Source: JAYVJH01 sp043777595
GTDB taxonomy: Bacteria > Bacteroidota > Bacteroidia > Cytophagales > Spirosomataceae
NCBI GenBank assembly: GCA_043777595.1
Contig: JAYWHT010000015.1
Coordinates: 4,961 to 68,960, forward strand
Length of the DNA: 64,000 nt
Reading direction: 5' to 3'
Made by a program: the position numbers and the translations under genes. Numbering within the stretch: position 1 is the first letter of the stretch; every line of letters starts with the position of its first letter. The notes below the pieces were generated by a model. The model searched no databases and was not told where the DNA came from. It saw nothing but the letters and a program-made list of their open reading frames with translations. Shown here piece by piece: positions 25,702 through 35,485 of the stretch.

Positions 25702-27069
25702 TTACAGTCCGTATTTGTCCAGTAGATAAATCAAGGCAGTCATTGAGGCTGCTCCCAGCTCTAATTCTCGCTGATTGACGGCCTCAAAGCGGTCGTTAGT
25801 AGCATGATGGTATTCAAAATAACGTTGTGAATCAGTCTTAAAACCAATCAGTACAGTACCACTCAATGCCAGTGGGCCAATGTCTGCACCACCGCCGCCT
25901 CTGTCTATTTCGGCCAAACCATAGGGTGCCAAAAGTGGTTGGTAGCCTTTGATTTTGGCCAATACCTGAGCCGATGCACCCTGTATGCCAAAGCCCCGTG
26001 GCGTAAAGCCTCCATTGTCGGACTCTACTGCAAAAATCGTATTCTCTTTGTTTTCTTTGGCTAAGTCTGCATATTTGATTCCGCCTTTTAGCCCATTTTC
26101 TTCATTCATAAACAACACCGCTCTGATGGTTCGTTTGGGTTTGATGCCTAATGCTTTCATCAGTCGCAATACCTCCATCGACTGCACACAGCCCGATCCG
26201 TCGTCGTGTGCGCCTTGTGCCAAGTCCCATGAATCTAAATGACCACCGACGACTATAATCTCGTCGGGGTTTTCTGAACCTTTGATTTCGCCCACCACGT
26301 TGTGCGACGGTGCATCGGGCAATGTTTCGCAGTTTTGTTTAAAATAAAATCTAAGCTCAGGGTTTTCTTTGAGCATCTTGCTCAACATTTGGGCAGCGTT
26401 GGTGCTAATGGCCGCCGCTGGAATCAGGGCTACGCCCGTGCCATAGGCCATTGTTCCAGTATGCGGAAAATCATTGAGGGTATTGCTCAACGATCGGACA
26501 ATAGTACCCACTGCACCCATCTTTGCGGCCTCGGTTGCGCCATTTCGCCGTTGGTCGCCAGCACCACCATAAGCATCAAAAGTATTGATTTTTGTTGCGT
26601 CCATAGGTCGATTGAAAAATATAATCTTGCCCTTACAGCGTTCTTTACCCAAGTCTCGCAGTTCCTGAAAACTCTTTACTTCAATTACTTCGGCCACGAT
26701 TCCACCTTTTGGCGTAGCCACCGAGCCACCCAATGCCACAATCGAGACATCGGTTTTTTGTTTTCCATTTAGTATATACGCTTTTTCTTTTGCGCCCCGT
26801 ACCCAGTGAGGCACCATCACATCTTGCAAAAACACACGGTCTAACCCAAGTGCTTCCATCTCGACTTTACCCCAAGCGACAGCCTTTTTTGCGCCCTCTG
26901 AGCCACTCAACCGAGGGCCAACTTCGGTGGTAAGTTGCCGTAGCCATTCATACGACCGACCATTTACTAATGCCTCGTCATATATTTTACGAATCGTGAG
27001 CGAGTCTTGATTTTGGGCATTGGTCAATAAACTGACTAAAAAAAAAGATAAAACAAGAATACGTTTCAT
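25702..27069 (-). CDS. Secreted M28-family zinc aminopeptidase
   Basis: 455 residues from the ATG at 27067-27069, which gives a clean signal peptide (MKRILVLSFFLVSLLTNAQ); an in-frame upstream start at 27129 is less likely. A PA domain insert lies around residues 130-260, and the M28 catalytic domain carries the metal ligands in GGHLDSWDLAQGAHDDGSG (His and bridging Asp), MNEENG (general base and ligand), ESDNGG (Asp), and YEYHHATND (His). Enzymes of this type release N-terminal amino acids or dipeptides outside the cytoplasm. It stands divergent from the GH20 gene, sharing a 142-base intergenic region. Confidence 0.93.
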   Translation of the reverse strand: MKRILVLSFFLVSLLTNAQNQDSLTIRKIYDEALVNGRSYEWLRQLTTEVGPRLSGSEGAKKAVAWGKVEMEALGLDRVFLQDVMVPHWVRGAKEKAYILNGKQKTDVSIVALGGSVATPKGGIVAEVIEVKSFQELRDLGKERCKGKIIFFNRPMDATKINTFDAYGGAGDQRRNGATEAAKMGAVGTIVRSLSNTLNDFPHTGTMAYGTGVALIPAAAISTNAAQMLSKMLKENPELRFYFKQNCETLPDAPSHNVVGEIKGSENPDEIIVVGGHLDSWDLAQGAHDDGSGCVQSMEVLRLMKALGIKPKRTIRAVLFMNEENGLKGGIKYADLAKENKENTIFAVESDNGGFTPRGFGIQGASAQVLAKIKGYQPLLAPYGLAEIDRGGGGADIGPLALSGTVLIGFKTDSQRYFEYHHATNDRFEAVNQRELELGAASMTALIYLLDKYGL

Positions 27070-27174
27070 GTCAAGGCTTGGTTTGAGAGTGTTAATACTT
27101 GGTATCAAAAGTAAAGATTTTTTTGTCAAATCAAAAAGCCTTTGGGCGATTGGTGCTGATTCGAGAGAAAATGT

Positions 27175-27182
27175 TAATTTTG
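27175..27182 (+). promoter_or_regulatory. Candidate Bacteroidota -7 box for the GH20 gene
   Basis: TAATTTTG matches TAnnTTTG exactly, 29 bases before the ATG at 27212; a TTG at 27150-27152 could serve as the -33 element with slightly long spacing. Confidence 0.5.
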
Positions 27183-27211
27183 AAGAATATTTTTAACTCT
27201 CAACTACCATC

Positions 27212-29527
27212 ATGAAACGCCTATCTTTGCTCTGTCTTCGTCTTTTTCTCTTTGTATATCTGTTAAATTTGTCATTTGCAGCCATTTGTCAAGACAATGT
27301 TTATAACGTCATACCGTTTCCAGCGCAGTTTAGTGGTTATAATGGCCAGTTTGTGATTGATAAAACCTGTAAAGTTATTGCATCAAAAGACGCACTACCT
27401 GCCGCTCAACTGTTGGTAAGTCAGGTCAATAACACTGCTGGGTTTGGACTGACTATATCGGCTTCGGCCAAAGGTAAGTCTATTGTATTTCTGGCCAATA
27501 AAACAAAAAAATGTGGCCCAGAGGGGTATATTCTAAAAGTATCGCCCGATAAAATAATTGTTGAGGCCGAAACCCCCAAAGGGTATTTTTATGGAGTCCA
27601 GACATTGTTACAACTGTTGCCTACTCAGGTATTTGGCTCTTCAAAAACAGAAAACATCACTTGGGCAGTGCCAGCGTGTAATATCTTAGACCGTCCTCGC
27701 TTTGGCTATCGGGGCTTGATGCTCGATGTGGCTCGGCATTTTATGCCTGTGGCTTTTGTCAAACAGCAAATTGACTTGATGGCACAACTCAAAATGAATA
27801 CCTTTCATTGGCACTTGACCGATGACCAAGGCTGGCGAATTGAAATTAAAAAATACCCAAAACTGACCCAAATAAGCTCAAAGCGAAAAGAAACACTCCG
27901 TGGGCATTATGCACAAAACTACCCACAACAGTTTGACGGGCAGGAGTACGGTGGGTTTTATACACAAGACGAAATTCGTGAAGTGGTCAAATATGCCCAA
28001 TCTAAATTTGTAACGATTGTACCCGAAATCGAACTACCTGGCCATGCCTTAGCTGCCCTGGCGGCTTATCCTGAGTTATCGTGCGATGTGAGCAAAAAAT
28101 ATGAAGTCGGTACCAAATGGGGAGTGTATGACGATGTGTTTTGTCCGAGTGAGCCTACGTTTGTTTTTTTGCAAGACGTACTGACGGAGGTAATGTCGCT
28201 CTTTCCGAGTAAACTCATACACATTGGCGGAGACGAATGTCCCAAAGCTGCTTGGAAGCAAAGTGTTTTTTGTCAGGATTTAATCAAAAAACTAAACCTT
28301 AAAGACGAAGACGGCCTACAAAGTTATTTTATAAAACGAATTGAAAAATTTGTAACCTCAAAAGGTAAAAACATAATTGGGTGGGACGAGATTTTGGACG
28401 GGGGCATTGCACCAAATGCTACCATCATGAGCTGGCGGGGTACAAGCGGCGGTATAGAAGCCGCCAAACAAAAACACAACGTCATCATGACCCCCGGTGC
28501 TTATTGCTACCTCGACAAGTACCAAGCCGAGCCTGCCCACGAGCCTCTGGCGATTGGTGGCTATTTGCCCATCGAAAAAGTATATGCCTACGACCCCATG
28601 CCAAGCGAGCTGACCGAACAACAAAAAAAATATATACTGGGTGTGCAGGGAAATTTATGGACAGAGTATATCACAACGCCACAACAGGCCGAATATATGT
28701 TTTGGCCAAGAGCAGTGGCACTTGCCGAAATTGGCTGGGTACCACAAGGCCCCAAGAATTTTGAAGATTTTGCAACAAGACTCAAAGATCATCTCAAAAG
28801 GCTTGATTATCAAAAAATTAGCTACTCAAAACGAATCTTGGACATCACTGCCAGTACACAGTTTAACAAAGAAGGGAAGCTACAAGTACAGCTCAAAAAA
28901 TTGGACTCAGATAGTAAAATATACTACACAACCGACGGAAGTACAGCAACAACGGCATCGACAGAGTATTTTACACCCATTACCTTAGATAAAAAAACAA
29001 CTATCAAAGCCATCACAACGGCAGGAACGGTGTTTGAGCAAACGTTTTATATTCATAAAGCCAAAGGCAAGCCTTACACATACATCAATGCACCCGTCAA
29101 TGGACAAGATGCGTTTAGTCTTAATTTGACCGATGGCATTGTGGCGCAAAACCCTTTGAGTTCTGAAGACTGGGTGGCAGTAAAAGGAGGTAATTTTGAG
29201 ATTACGATTGACCTTGGCCAAGTGCAGCCTGTTACAAAGGTTACGGCCAATTTTCTAAAAATCGTTATGTTGTATAATTATTTTCCACCAACATCAGTCG
29301 AAATAAGTATATCAAAAGATGGTGAAAACTTCAAAGAAGCCATAGCCCAACCTGTTGATTATAAACTTGAAGGGCCGTGGCAGATATTGCCCATCGTAGC
29401 CGATTTTCGTACTGCCCGAGCCAGATATGTACGAGTGAAAGCCACAAACACAGGCATCGCCCCTGCCAACCACCCCGAAGCCGGTAAACCAACAATGATA
29501 GTCATGGACGAAGTCGTGGTTGAATAA
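27212..29527 (+). CDS. Beta-N-acetylhexosaminidase, glycoside hydrolase family 20
   Basis: 771 residues, exported (hydrophobic N-terminus, residues 1-26). Domains in order: GH20b alpha/beta domain (about 32-155), GH20 catalytic barrel (about 165-510), chitobiase C-terminal-like Ig module (about 550-620), and a C-terminal F5/8-type carbohydrate-binding module (about 630-771). The barrel shows FGYRGLMLDVARHFM, MNTFHWHLTDDQGWRIEIK, and the catalytic D-E pair in HIGGDECPKAAW. It removes terminal GlcNAc or GalNAc from chitin fragments, glycoproteins or peptidoglycan. There is no SusCD pair beside it. The pectin-active fusion gene follows 102 bases downstream on the same strand. Confidence 0.95.
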   Translation: MKRLSLLCLRLFLFVYLLNLSFAAICQDNVYNVIPFPAQFSGYNGQFVIDKTCKVIASKDALPAAQLLVSQVNNTAGFGLTISASAKGKSIVFLANKTKKCGPEGYILKVSPDKIIVEAETPKGYFYGVQTLLQLLPTQVFGSSKTENITWAVPACNILDRPRFGYRGLMLDVARHFMPVAFVKQQIDLMAQLKMNTFHWHLTDDQGWRIEIKKYPKLTQISSKRKETLRGHYAQNYPQQFDGQEYGGFYTQDEIREVVKYAQSKFVTIVPEIELPGHALAALAAYPELSCDVSKKYEVGTKWGVYDDVFCPSEPTFVFLQDVLTEVMSLFPSKLIHIGGDECPKAAWKQSVFCQDLIKKLNLKDEDGLQSYFIKRIEKFVTSKGKNIIGWDEILDGGIAPNATIMSWRGTSGGIEAAKQKHNVIMTPGAYCYLDKYQAEPAHEPLAIGGYLPIEKVYAYDPMPSELTEQQKKYILGVQGNLWTEYITTPQQAEYMFWPRAVALAEIGWVPQGPKNFEDFATRLKDHLKRLDYQKISYSKRILDITASTQFNKEGKLQVQLKKLDSDSKIYYTTDGSTATTASTEYFTPITLDKKTTIKAITTAGTVFEQTFYIHKAKGKPYTYINAPVNGQDAFSLNLTDGIVAQNPLSSEDWVAVKGGNFEITIDLGQVQPVTKVTANFLKIVMLYNYFPPTSVEISISKDGENFKEAIAQPVDYKLEGPWQILPIVADFRTARARYVRVKATNTGIAPANHPEAGKPTMIVMDEVVVE

Positions 29528-29629
29528 ATAAAACTTGTTTGTGTTTCTCAATGAGTTGTCAAATCAATAGTTGGACAAACTGGGTAATTTAGGCCGCTTC
29601 GACACTTTTGTAGTTATTTAAAGCCGACT

Positions 29630-31984
29630 ATGAAATACCCTACCCCAACGATTCAGCTTATTGTCTTTATTTTTACGTTCTTTTTATCGGCTAATCGATT
29701 TACTGACGACCGCCTAACAGTATTTTTGTGTGGCGACTCGACCATGGCCGACAAACTACCTGTCGATAAACCCGAAACAGGCTGGGGTATGGTAATGCCC
29801 GAGTATTTTAACGAGGCCGTTCAGGTACAAAACCACGCTGTCAATGGCCGCAGTACCAAGAGTTTTATTAACGAAGGCCGCTGGCAAAAGGTACTCAACC
29901 AAGTAAAAAAAGGGGACTGGGTACTGATTCAGTTTGGCCACAACGATGCCAAAGTGAGCGATACTACCAAATATGCGCCTGCCCAAACTACCTATCGCCA
30001 AAACCTCGTTAGATTTGTGAACGAAACCCGTGCAAAAGGTGGTAATCCTGTGTTGATTACGACCGTCATGCGCCGAAAGTTTGATGAAAATGGTCAGTTT
30101 GTCGATACCCACACCGACTATCCGATAGTTACCAAACAAGTAGCCACCCAGCTCCAAGTACCACTCATAGACCTACATGCCAAAAGTCAGCAAGCGATAG
30201 AACAACACGGTGTCGAAGGCTCAAAGTCGTTGTTTATGCACTATGTCGGGGGTGTTTTTCAGAAATTTCCGAAGGGTATCATTGACGATACGCATTTTTC
30301 GAGATACGGTGCCGAAGTAATGGCTAATCTCGTAGCCGAAAGTATTGTGGAGCAGAGTTTGGGGTTAAGGGTATTTCTAAAAAAATCAGAATTTATAGAA
30401 AAATATGTCTTTGAATTACCCAAAACCTACAGCCCCATTTTTAGAAAAGATACCTTTAATATTACCAGATATGGTGCAAAACCAGACGGGCAAACGCTTA
30501 ATAGTCAGGCCATCAACCAGGCCATTGACCTGTGTAGTGCGGCGGGCGGAGGTGTGGTACAAGTGCCTGCTGGGCTATGGCTCACGGGGCCGATTGTGAT
30601 GAAGTCGAATGTAAATTTGCATTTAGACAAAGGTGCATTGTTGCAGTTTAGCCGCACCTATGCCGACTACCCGCTCGTACTCACCACTTGGGAAGGCCAA
30701 GAAGCCTACCGATGCCAAGCACCGATTTCAGGCACAAACTTACAGCACATCGCCATCACAGGCGCAGGAGTGATTGACGGTGGGGGAGAGGTATGGAGGC
30801 AAATCAAAAAAAGTAAACAAACGACTGGACAATGGACGAAACTCTTAGAAAGCGGCGGAACGCTGAACGACAAAAAAGATACGTGGTTTCCGACAGTCAA
30901 ATCTCTAAAAGGCCAGATGACTTTAGACTCAGGACTAATTGCCAAAAAAACTTTGACCGAATTGGCCACCATCAAAGATTTTTTACGACCCAATATGTTG
31001 AGCCTTAGCCGCTGCCGATATGTGCTGTTAGACGGAAATACCTTTCAAAATTCGCCAGCTTGGACACTCCACCCTTTGCTCTGTCAGCACGTTACGATAC
31101 GAAACGTGGCTGTCAAAAACCAATGGTATGCCCAAAATAGCGATGGCTTGGACTTGGAATCGTTCCAAAACGGAGTGGTCGAAAACTGTACTTTTGACAC
31201 TGGCGACGACGGCATAACTATCAAATCGGGGCGAGATGAGCAGGGGCGAAGGCGTGGCGTACCAACCGAAAATTTTATTGTCAGAAACTGCAAGGTCTAT
31301 CATGCTCATGGAGGGTTTGTGATTGGCTCAGAGATGTCGGGCGGGGTGCGAAATATGTACGTGTCCAACTGTACATTTACGGGTACAGATGTAGGGTTAC
31401 GTTTCAAAACGGCCAGAGGGCGGGGTGGCATTGTCGAAAAAATATTTGTAAACAATATCAACATGACCGATATTGCTGGCCAGGCCGTGCTGTTTGATAT
31501 GTACTACGCCGCCAAAGACCCCGTACCACAAGCTGGCGAAAAAGTAGAATTGCCCCAAATAGAAGCTAAACCACTGAATGAAGGTACGCCACAATTCAGA
31601 GAGTTTTATGTCCGAAACGTTACCTGCCGAGGTGCCGAAACGGGCATTATGATTAGAGGGTTACCCGAAATGAACGTGCGAGACGTACTGATAGAAAACG
31701 CTATGATTGAGAGCCACAAAGGCTTGATTTGTATTGAAGGTACAAACATTAGCCTCAAAAATATCAGCCTTTTGACCAAACAAAAAATCATTGGAACAAT
31801 CCAAAACAGCCAAAACATAACCCTCGACCAAATCACTTATAGAACCAACACAGATGTATTATTGAAAGTAGAAGGCAGCCGCAGCAAAGCTATCAAGTTA
31901 CTAAATACCGACGTCAGTAAAGCAAAAAAAACTGTTGAGTTGGGGTTAGGTGTGGTGAAATCGGTGGTGAATGTTAGAAAATAA
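29630..31984 (+). CDS. Fused rhamnogalacturonan acetylesterase-like and GH28 polygalacturonase-like protein
   Basis: 784 residues with an N-terminal signal or anchor (residues 1-23). Residues 30-260 are an SGNH/GDSL esterase of the rhamnogalacturonan acetylesterase type: block I CGDSTMADK, block III GHNDAK, block V DDTHFSRYGA (catalytic Asp and His). Residues 275-784 are a GH28 parallel beta-helix: NITRYGAKPDGQTLNSQAIN at its start, then the four catalytic motifs NSDGLD, TGDDGI, AHGGFVIGSE and RFKTARGR. The esterase would deacetylate and the hydrolase cut pectic galacturonan or rhamnogalacturonan. Both active sites appear intact. The fusion of these two activities in one chain is notable. A bidirectional terminator follows. 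Confidence 0.92.
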   Translation: MKYPTPTIQLIVFIFTFFLSANRFTDDRLTVFLCGDSTMADKLPVDKPETGWGMVMPEYFNEAVQVQNHAVNGRSTKSFINEGRWQKVLNQVKKGDWVLIQFGHNDAKVSDTTKYAPAQTTYRQNLVRFVNETRAKGGNPVLITTVMRRKFDENGQFVDTHTDYPIVTKQVATQLQVPLIDLHAKSQQAIEQHGVEGSKSLFMHYVGGVFQKFPKGIIDDTHFSRYGAEVMANLVAESIVEQSLGLRVFLKKSEFIEKYVFELPKTYSPIFRKDTFNITRYGAKPDGQTLNSQAINQAIDLCSAAGGGVVQVPAGLWLTGPIVMKSNVNLHLDKGALLQFSRTYADYPLVLTTWEGQEAYRCQAPISGTNLQHIAITGAGVIDGGGEVWRQIKKSKQTTGQWTKLLESGGTLNDKKDTWFPTVKSLKGQMTLDSGLIAKKTLTELATIKDFLRPNMLSLSRCRYVLLDGNTFQNSPAWTLHPLLCQHVTIRNVAVKNQWYAQNSDGLDLESFQNGVVENCTFDTGDDGITIKSGRDEQGRRRGVPTENFIVRNCKVYHAHGGFVIGSEMSGGVRNMYVSNCTFTGTDVGLRFKTARGRGGIVEKIFVNNINMTDIAGQAVLFDMYYAAKDPVPQAGEKVELPQIEAKPLNEGTPQFREFYVRNVTCRGAETGIMIRGLPEMNVRDVLIENAMIESHKGLICIEGTNISLKNISLLTKQKIIGTIQNSQNITLDQITYRTNTDVLLKVEGSRSKAIKLLNTDVSKAKKTVELGLGVVKSVVNVRK

Positions 31985-32024
31985 ATTTTACTTAACGGAT
32001 TGGATAAAAGATAGATACAAAGCA

Positions 32025-32059
32025 AAAAAGAGCCAATACTTAAAGTGATGGCTCTTTTT
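32025..32059. terminator. Bidirectional terminator between convergent genes
   Basis: Arms AAAAAGAGCCA and TGGCTCTTTTT (11 bp), 13-base loop, T run on both strands. It separates the GH28 fusion gene (plus) and the ABC-F gene (minus). Confidence 0.85.
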
Positions 32060-32074
32060 GATATTCAAAATCCC

Positions 32075-33688
32075 TTACTTATACATAGCCGCTCGTTGGG
32101 CTTTTACACGGTCGTCGGTGATGTATTCGTCGTAGGGCATCATTTTGTCGATAATTCCTTTGGGCGTAATTTCAATAATACGATTGGCAACGGTCTGGAT
32201 AAACTGGTGGTCGTGAGAGTAAAACAACATAGCACCTTTAAACTCCGTCAGGCCGTTGTTTAGGGCTGTGATAGACTCCAGGTCCAAGTGGTTGGTGGGG
32301 TCGTCTAAGGTCAGGAAGTTAGCACCCGAAAGCATCATTCTTGACAACATACAGCGCACTTTTTCTCCCCCCGACAGCACAGTAGATTTTTTCAAAGACT
32401 CCTCGCCCGAAAACAACATTCGACCCAAAAAACCACGAATAAAACTCTCGTCTTTGTCTTTTGAAAATTGCCGCAGCCAGTCCACCAGGTTGTCTTCTGA
32501 CTGAAATAACTCATCGCTATCTTTTGGAAAATAGGCATTGGTTAGCGTTACGCCCCACTTAAACGTTCCTTTGTCTGGTTTGGTTGTTTCGTGCAATATT
32601 TCAAACAATGCAGTTATGGCCGTTGTGTTGCCAATAAAAGCCACTTTGTCGTTGCGAGTAAGCGTAAACGAAATATCGTTGAACAACTTAGTGCCGTCTT
32701 CGGCGGTTTTACTGAGGTTTTCGACCATCAAAATCTGGTCGCCTATTTCACGTTCTGGTTTAAAATGAATGTAAGGATACTTACGAGATGAAGGCTGAAT
32801 CTCATCTACGCTCAGTTTGTCGAGCATTTTTTGGCGAGAAGTCGCTTGTTTTGACTTGGCCACGTTGGCACTAAACCGCCTGATAAATTCTTCTAATTCT
32901 TTGCGTTTTTCATCAGATTTTTTGTTTTGGTCTGTCCGTTGTCTCAATGCCAACTGGCTTGATTCATACCAAAAAGTGTAGTTGCCACCATAAAGCCGTA
33001 CTTTACTAAAATCAATATCGACAACGTGCGTACAGACTTGGTCCAAAAAATGTCGGTCGTGAGAGACGACTATGACGATGTTTTTGAAATTGACCAAGAA
33101 ATTTTCCAACCACATTACTGTTTCTACGTCCAAGTTGTTGGTAGGCTCGTCTAAGAGCAAAATATCGGGATTGCCAAAAAGTGTTTGGGCCAACAACACC
33201 CGTACTTTCTGGCTCGAATCTAAGTCAGTCATTTGGGCAAAGTGCATATCTTCTTTAATACCAAGTCCACTCAGCAGTGAGGCAGCCTCCGACTCGGCTT
33301 CCCAGCCATTGACTTCGGCAAACTCGGCTTCGAGGTCGGCGGCTCGCTCGCCATCGGCATCGCTGAAGTCTTCTTTGGCATAAATAGCATCTTTTTCTTG
33401 CATGATGTCATAGAGCTTTCTATGACCCATAATAACCGTCTGCAAAACCTGAAATTCGTCAAACTCAAACTGGTTTTGTTTTAGTACGGCCATGCGCTGC
33501 CCAGGCGTAATGCTCACCGAACCTGTCTGCGATTCGATTTCGCCCGACATGATTTTTAAGAATGTGGACTTACCCGCTCCATTTGCCCCAATGACTCCGT
33601 AGCAGTTGCCGGGGTTGAATTTTATATTGACATCATCAAAAAGTACTCGTTTGCCATATCGCAGCGACACGTTCGATACTGTTACCAT
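32075..33688 (-). CDS. ABC-F family ATP-binding protein (YbiT-like)
   Basis: 537 residues, two ATPase domains in one chain and no membrane segment, the ABC-F layout. ABC-F proteins act on the ribosome. NBD1 has Walker A GANGAGKST, a degenerate signature LDSSQKVRV, and Walker B ILLLDEPTNNLD; NBD2 has signature LSGGEKVR and Walker B FLTLDDPTNHLD. The P-tIM-type linker (about 240-300) is rich in Lys/Arg. The NBD2 Walker A is replaced by FIGNTTAITALFEIL, without the lysine, and its Walker B has Asp instead of the catalytic Glu (LDDPTN). Degeneration of NBD2 is, from memory, seen in related Bacteroidota proteins, so ATP hydrolysis may rest mostly on one site. Confidence 0.9.
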   Translation of the reverse strand: MVTVSNVSLRYGKRVLFDDVNIKFNPGNCYGVIGANGAGKSTFLKIMSGEIESQTGSVSITPGQRMAVLKQNQFEFDEFQVLQTVIMGHRKLYDIMQEKDAIYAKEDFSDADGERAADLEAEFAEVNGWEAESEAASLLSGLGIKEDMHFAQMTDLDSSQKVRVLLAQTLFGNPDILLLDEPTNNLDVETVMWLENFLVNFKNIVIVVSHDRHFLDQVCTHVVDIDFSKVRLYGGNYTFWYESSQLALRQRTDQNKKSDEKRKELEEFIRRFSANVAKSKQATSRQKMLDKLSVDEIQPSSRKYPYIHFKPEREIGDQILMVENLSKTAEDGTKLFNDISFTLTRNDKVAFIGNTTAITALFEILHETTKPDKGTFKWGVTLTNAYFPKDSDELFQSEDNLVDWLRQFSKDKDESFIRGFLGRMLFSGEESLKKSTVLSGGEKVRCMLSRMMLSGANFLTLDDPTNHLDLESITALNNGLTEFKGAMLFYSHDHQFIQTVANRIIEITPKGIIDKMMPYDEYITDDRVKAQRAAMYK

Positions 33689-33878
33689 TTCAGTTTATTG
33701 AATTTTATGAATGAAGCCGCAAAATTACGCTTTTCTATCGGTCAAATGAAATTTTTAGTCCAATATCATTTTGACTGTTCTGACGGTATGTTTCCTTTAA
33801 ATAACTTATTTCGGTATTTTGAGTAATATTTCCGTGCTTTGTCCGTTGTTTGAAGTTATTTACAATCCCTGTTATAGA

Positions 33879-35423
33879 ATGAAAAGAATTAGTTGGTCGG
33901 CCATTGGTCTTGCTTTGTTGGTGGTTATTGGTTTTTTGGTGGGTTATGGTTTTTATAATGGCCGAGACCGCCACCCCGATTATGCTCTCAACATAGACAT
34001 TAAACCATCGGCCACTTTGGCTCAGTACCGGGCTGGCTTTGCGGCTGTTAAAATAACTCCACAAATTACAGAAACATGGACTGACAAAAACAACAATGCT
34101 TATTTTGACAAAAAAGAAGACACATTTGACGACAGAAATAAAAACAATAACTTTGATGCTGTGTGGTTGGCGGGTTTTCAAAATCGACGAGCGGCCAATA
34201 CCATTCACGATGATTTGTGGGCAAGAGCCATGGTAATAGACGACGGCCAAACCCGTATTGTTGTTGTGGCCGTCGATTTGATTGGCTTCACGCACAAAAA
34301 TGCACTCAATGTACGAAAGCGAATTGACCCAAAATGGAAAATAGATTATTCGGTTGTGTGTAGTACTCACAACCACGAAGGGCCAGATATGCTTGGTATG
34401 TGGGGCGATAGTTTTTTGGAGTCGGGGGTCAATACAGAATATGCGCTGATGGTTGAAGCCAAAGTAATTGAGGCCATTGGTCAGGCTGTGGGACATTTGC
34501 AGCCTGCCAGGCTTAGCGTAGCCCAAGACCTTGTTGGCGCAGCAACGCTAACGACCGATACCCGACTGCCGCTCGTAAAAGACGATGGACTGTATATGCT
34601 CAAAGCCACCGATGCCAATGCCGACACTACGCTTGGTACTTTTGTAGTATGGGGCAACCACCCCGAAACACTCTGGAGCCAAAACTTAGCCATTACCTCA
34701 GACTTTCCGCATTATGTACGAGAAGGTATAGAGAAGGGGGTTTATGATGGCGATAAACTTGTCAGAAAAGGGCTTGGGGGCGTTGCCGTATATGCCACAG
34801 GCTGTGTAGGTGGCCTCATAACGACCTCGCCAGAAGTAAGTATCAAACACCCTTTCAATGACCAGGTATTTACCAAACCCTCTTTTGAAAAAGCCGAAGC
34901 GCAGGGCAAGACTATTGCACTACTGATGTTGAAAGCGCTCGAAAAAACAGAATTTATCAATGAAAAAATCCAGCTTAAAGCCCAAACTTTTGAGATACCG
35001 TTAGACAATCCAATGTTTAGGTTTGGTGTTGCAATGGGTGTTTTAGATGCTGGCTATAGCAGTTGGCTCAAATTAAGAACAGAGGCTGCCGTCTGGACTA
35101 TGGGGCAGGCATCATTTATAACTATTCCAGGTGAAATTTACCCAGAGATTGTAAACGGGGGCATAGAAACACCAGCAGATGCTGACTTCAATCTACAAAA
35201 AGTCGTTGAAATGCCGCCGTTGCGTAGCTTGATGAAGGGCAAATATAAATTTGTGATTGGCTTGGCCAATGACGAAATTGGCTACATCATTCCACAGTCG
35301 GAATGGGACGAGGAAGCACCACATATTTATGGGGCAAAAGAGCCGCTCTATGGCGAAATCAATTCTGTTGGCCCACAAGCAGCACCCATTATTCATAAAG
35401 CGATAGTCAAGATGCTGAAATGA
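33879..35423 (+). CDS. Neutral/alkaline ceramidase-like hydrolase, membrane-anchored
   Basis: 514 residues from the ATG at 33879, which places the membrane anchor at the N-terminus (WSAIGLALLVVIGFLVGYGF); an upstream in-frame start at 33819 adds 20 polar residues. The body matches the N-terminal domain of neutral/alkaline ceramidase: AGFAAVKITP, DDLWARAMVIDDGQTRIVVV, the zinc-type motif STHNHEGPD, WGNHPETL, and the serine-containing IPGEIYPEI region. An unusual Asp-rich insert (TDKNNNAYFDKKEDTFDDRN) may bind calcium. True ceramidases are about 650-700 residues; this one lacks the C-terminal Ig-like domain, so its substrate may be different. Its stop codon abuts a 7-bp repeat-like segment shared with the convergent heparinase gene. 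Confidence 0.8.
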   Translation: MKRISWSAIGLALLVVIGFLVGYGFYNGRDRHPDYALNIDIKPSATLAQYRAGFAAVKITPQITETWTDKNNNAYFDKKEDTFDDRNKNNNFDAVWLAGFQNRRAANTIHDDLWARAMVIDDGQTRIVVVAVDLIGFTHKNALNVRKRIDPKWKIDYSVVCSTHNHEGPDMLGMWGDSFLESGVNTEYALMVEAKVIEAIGQAVGHLQPARLSVAQDLVGAATLTTDTRLPLVKDDGLYMLKATDANADTTLGTFVVWGNHPETLWSQNLAITSDFPHYVREGIEKGVYDGDKLVRKGLGGVAVYATGCVGGLITTSPEVSIKHPFNDQVFTKPSFEKAEAQGKTIALLMLKALEKTEFINEKIQLKAQTFEIPLDNPMFRFGVAMGVLDAGYSSWLKLRTEAAVWTMGQASFITIPGEIYPEIVNGGIETPADADFNLQKVVEMPPLRSLMKGKYKFVIGLANDEIGYIIPQSEWDEEAPHIYGAKEPLYGEINSVGPQAAPIIHKAIVKMLK

Positions 35424-35485
35424 GTTGTGGGTCTTTGAGTTATTAAGTAAAAATAACTCTATAACTCAACCCTCAACAACTCAAA
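35421..35485. repeat. Degenerate heptamer region spanning both stop codons of convergent genes
   Basis: From the ceramidase-like stop codon onward the sequence reads in 7-base steps TGAGTTG, TGGGTCT, TTGAGTT, ATTAAGT, and then in the opposite sense AACTCTA, TAACTCA, ACCCTCA. The last residues of the heparinase gene (FELLRVEL) are encoded by this segment. Confidence 0.6.

Noticed and set aside
33735..34526. 263-codon open frame on the minus strand
   Set aside because: It overlaps the start of the ceramidase-like gene, shows no recognisable domain, and its composition is that of an antisense shadow.
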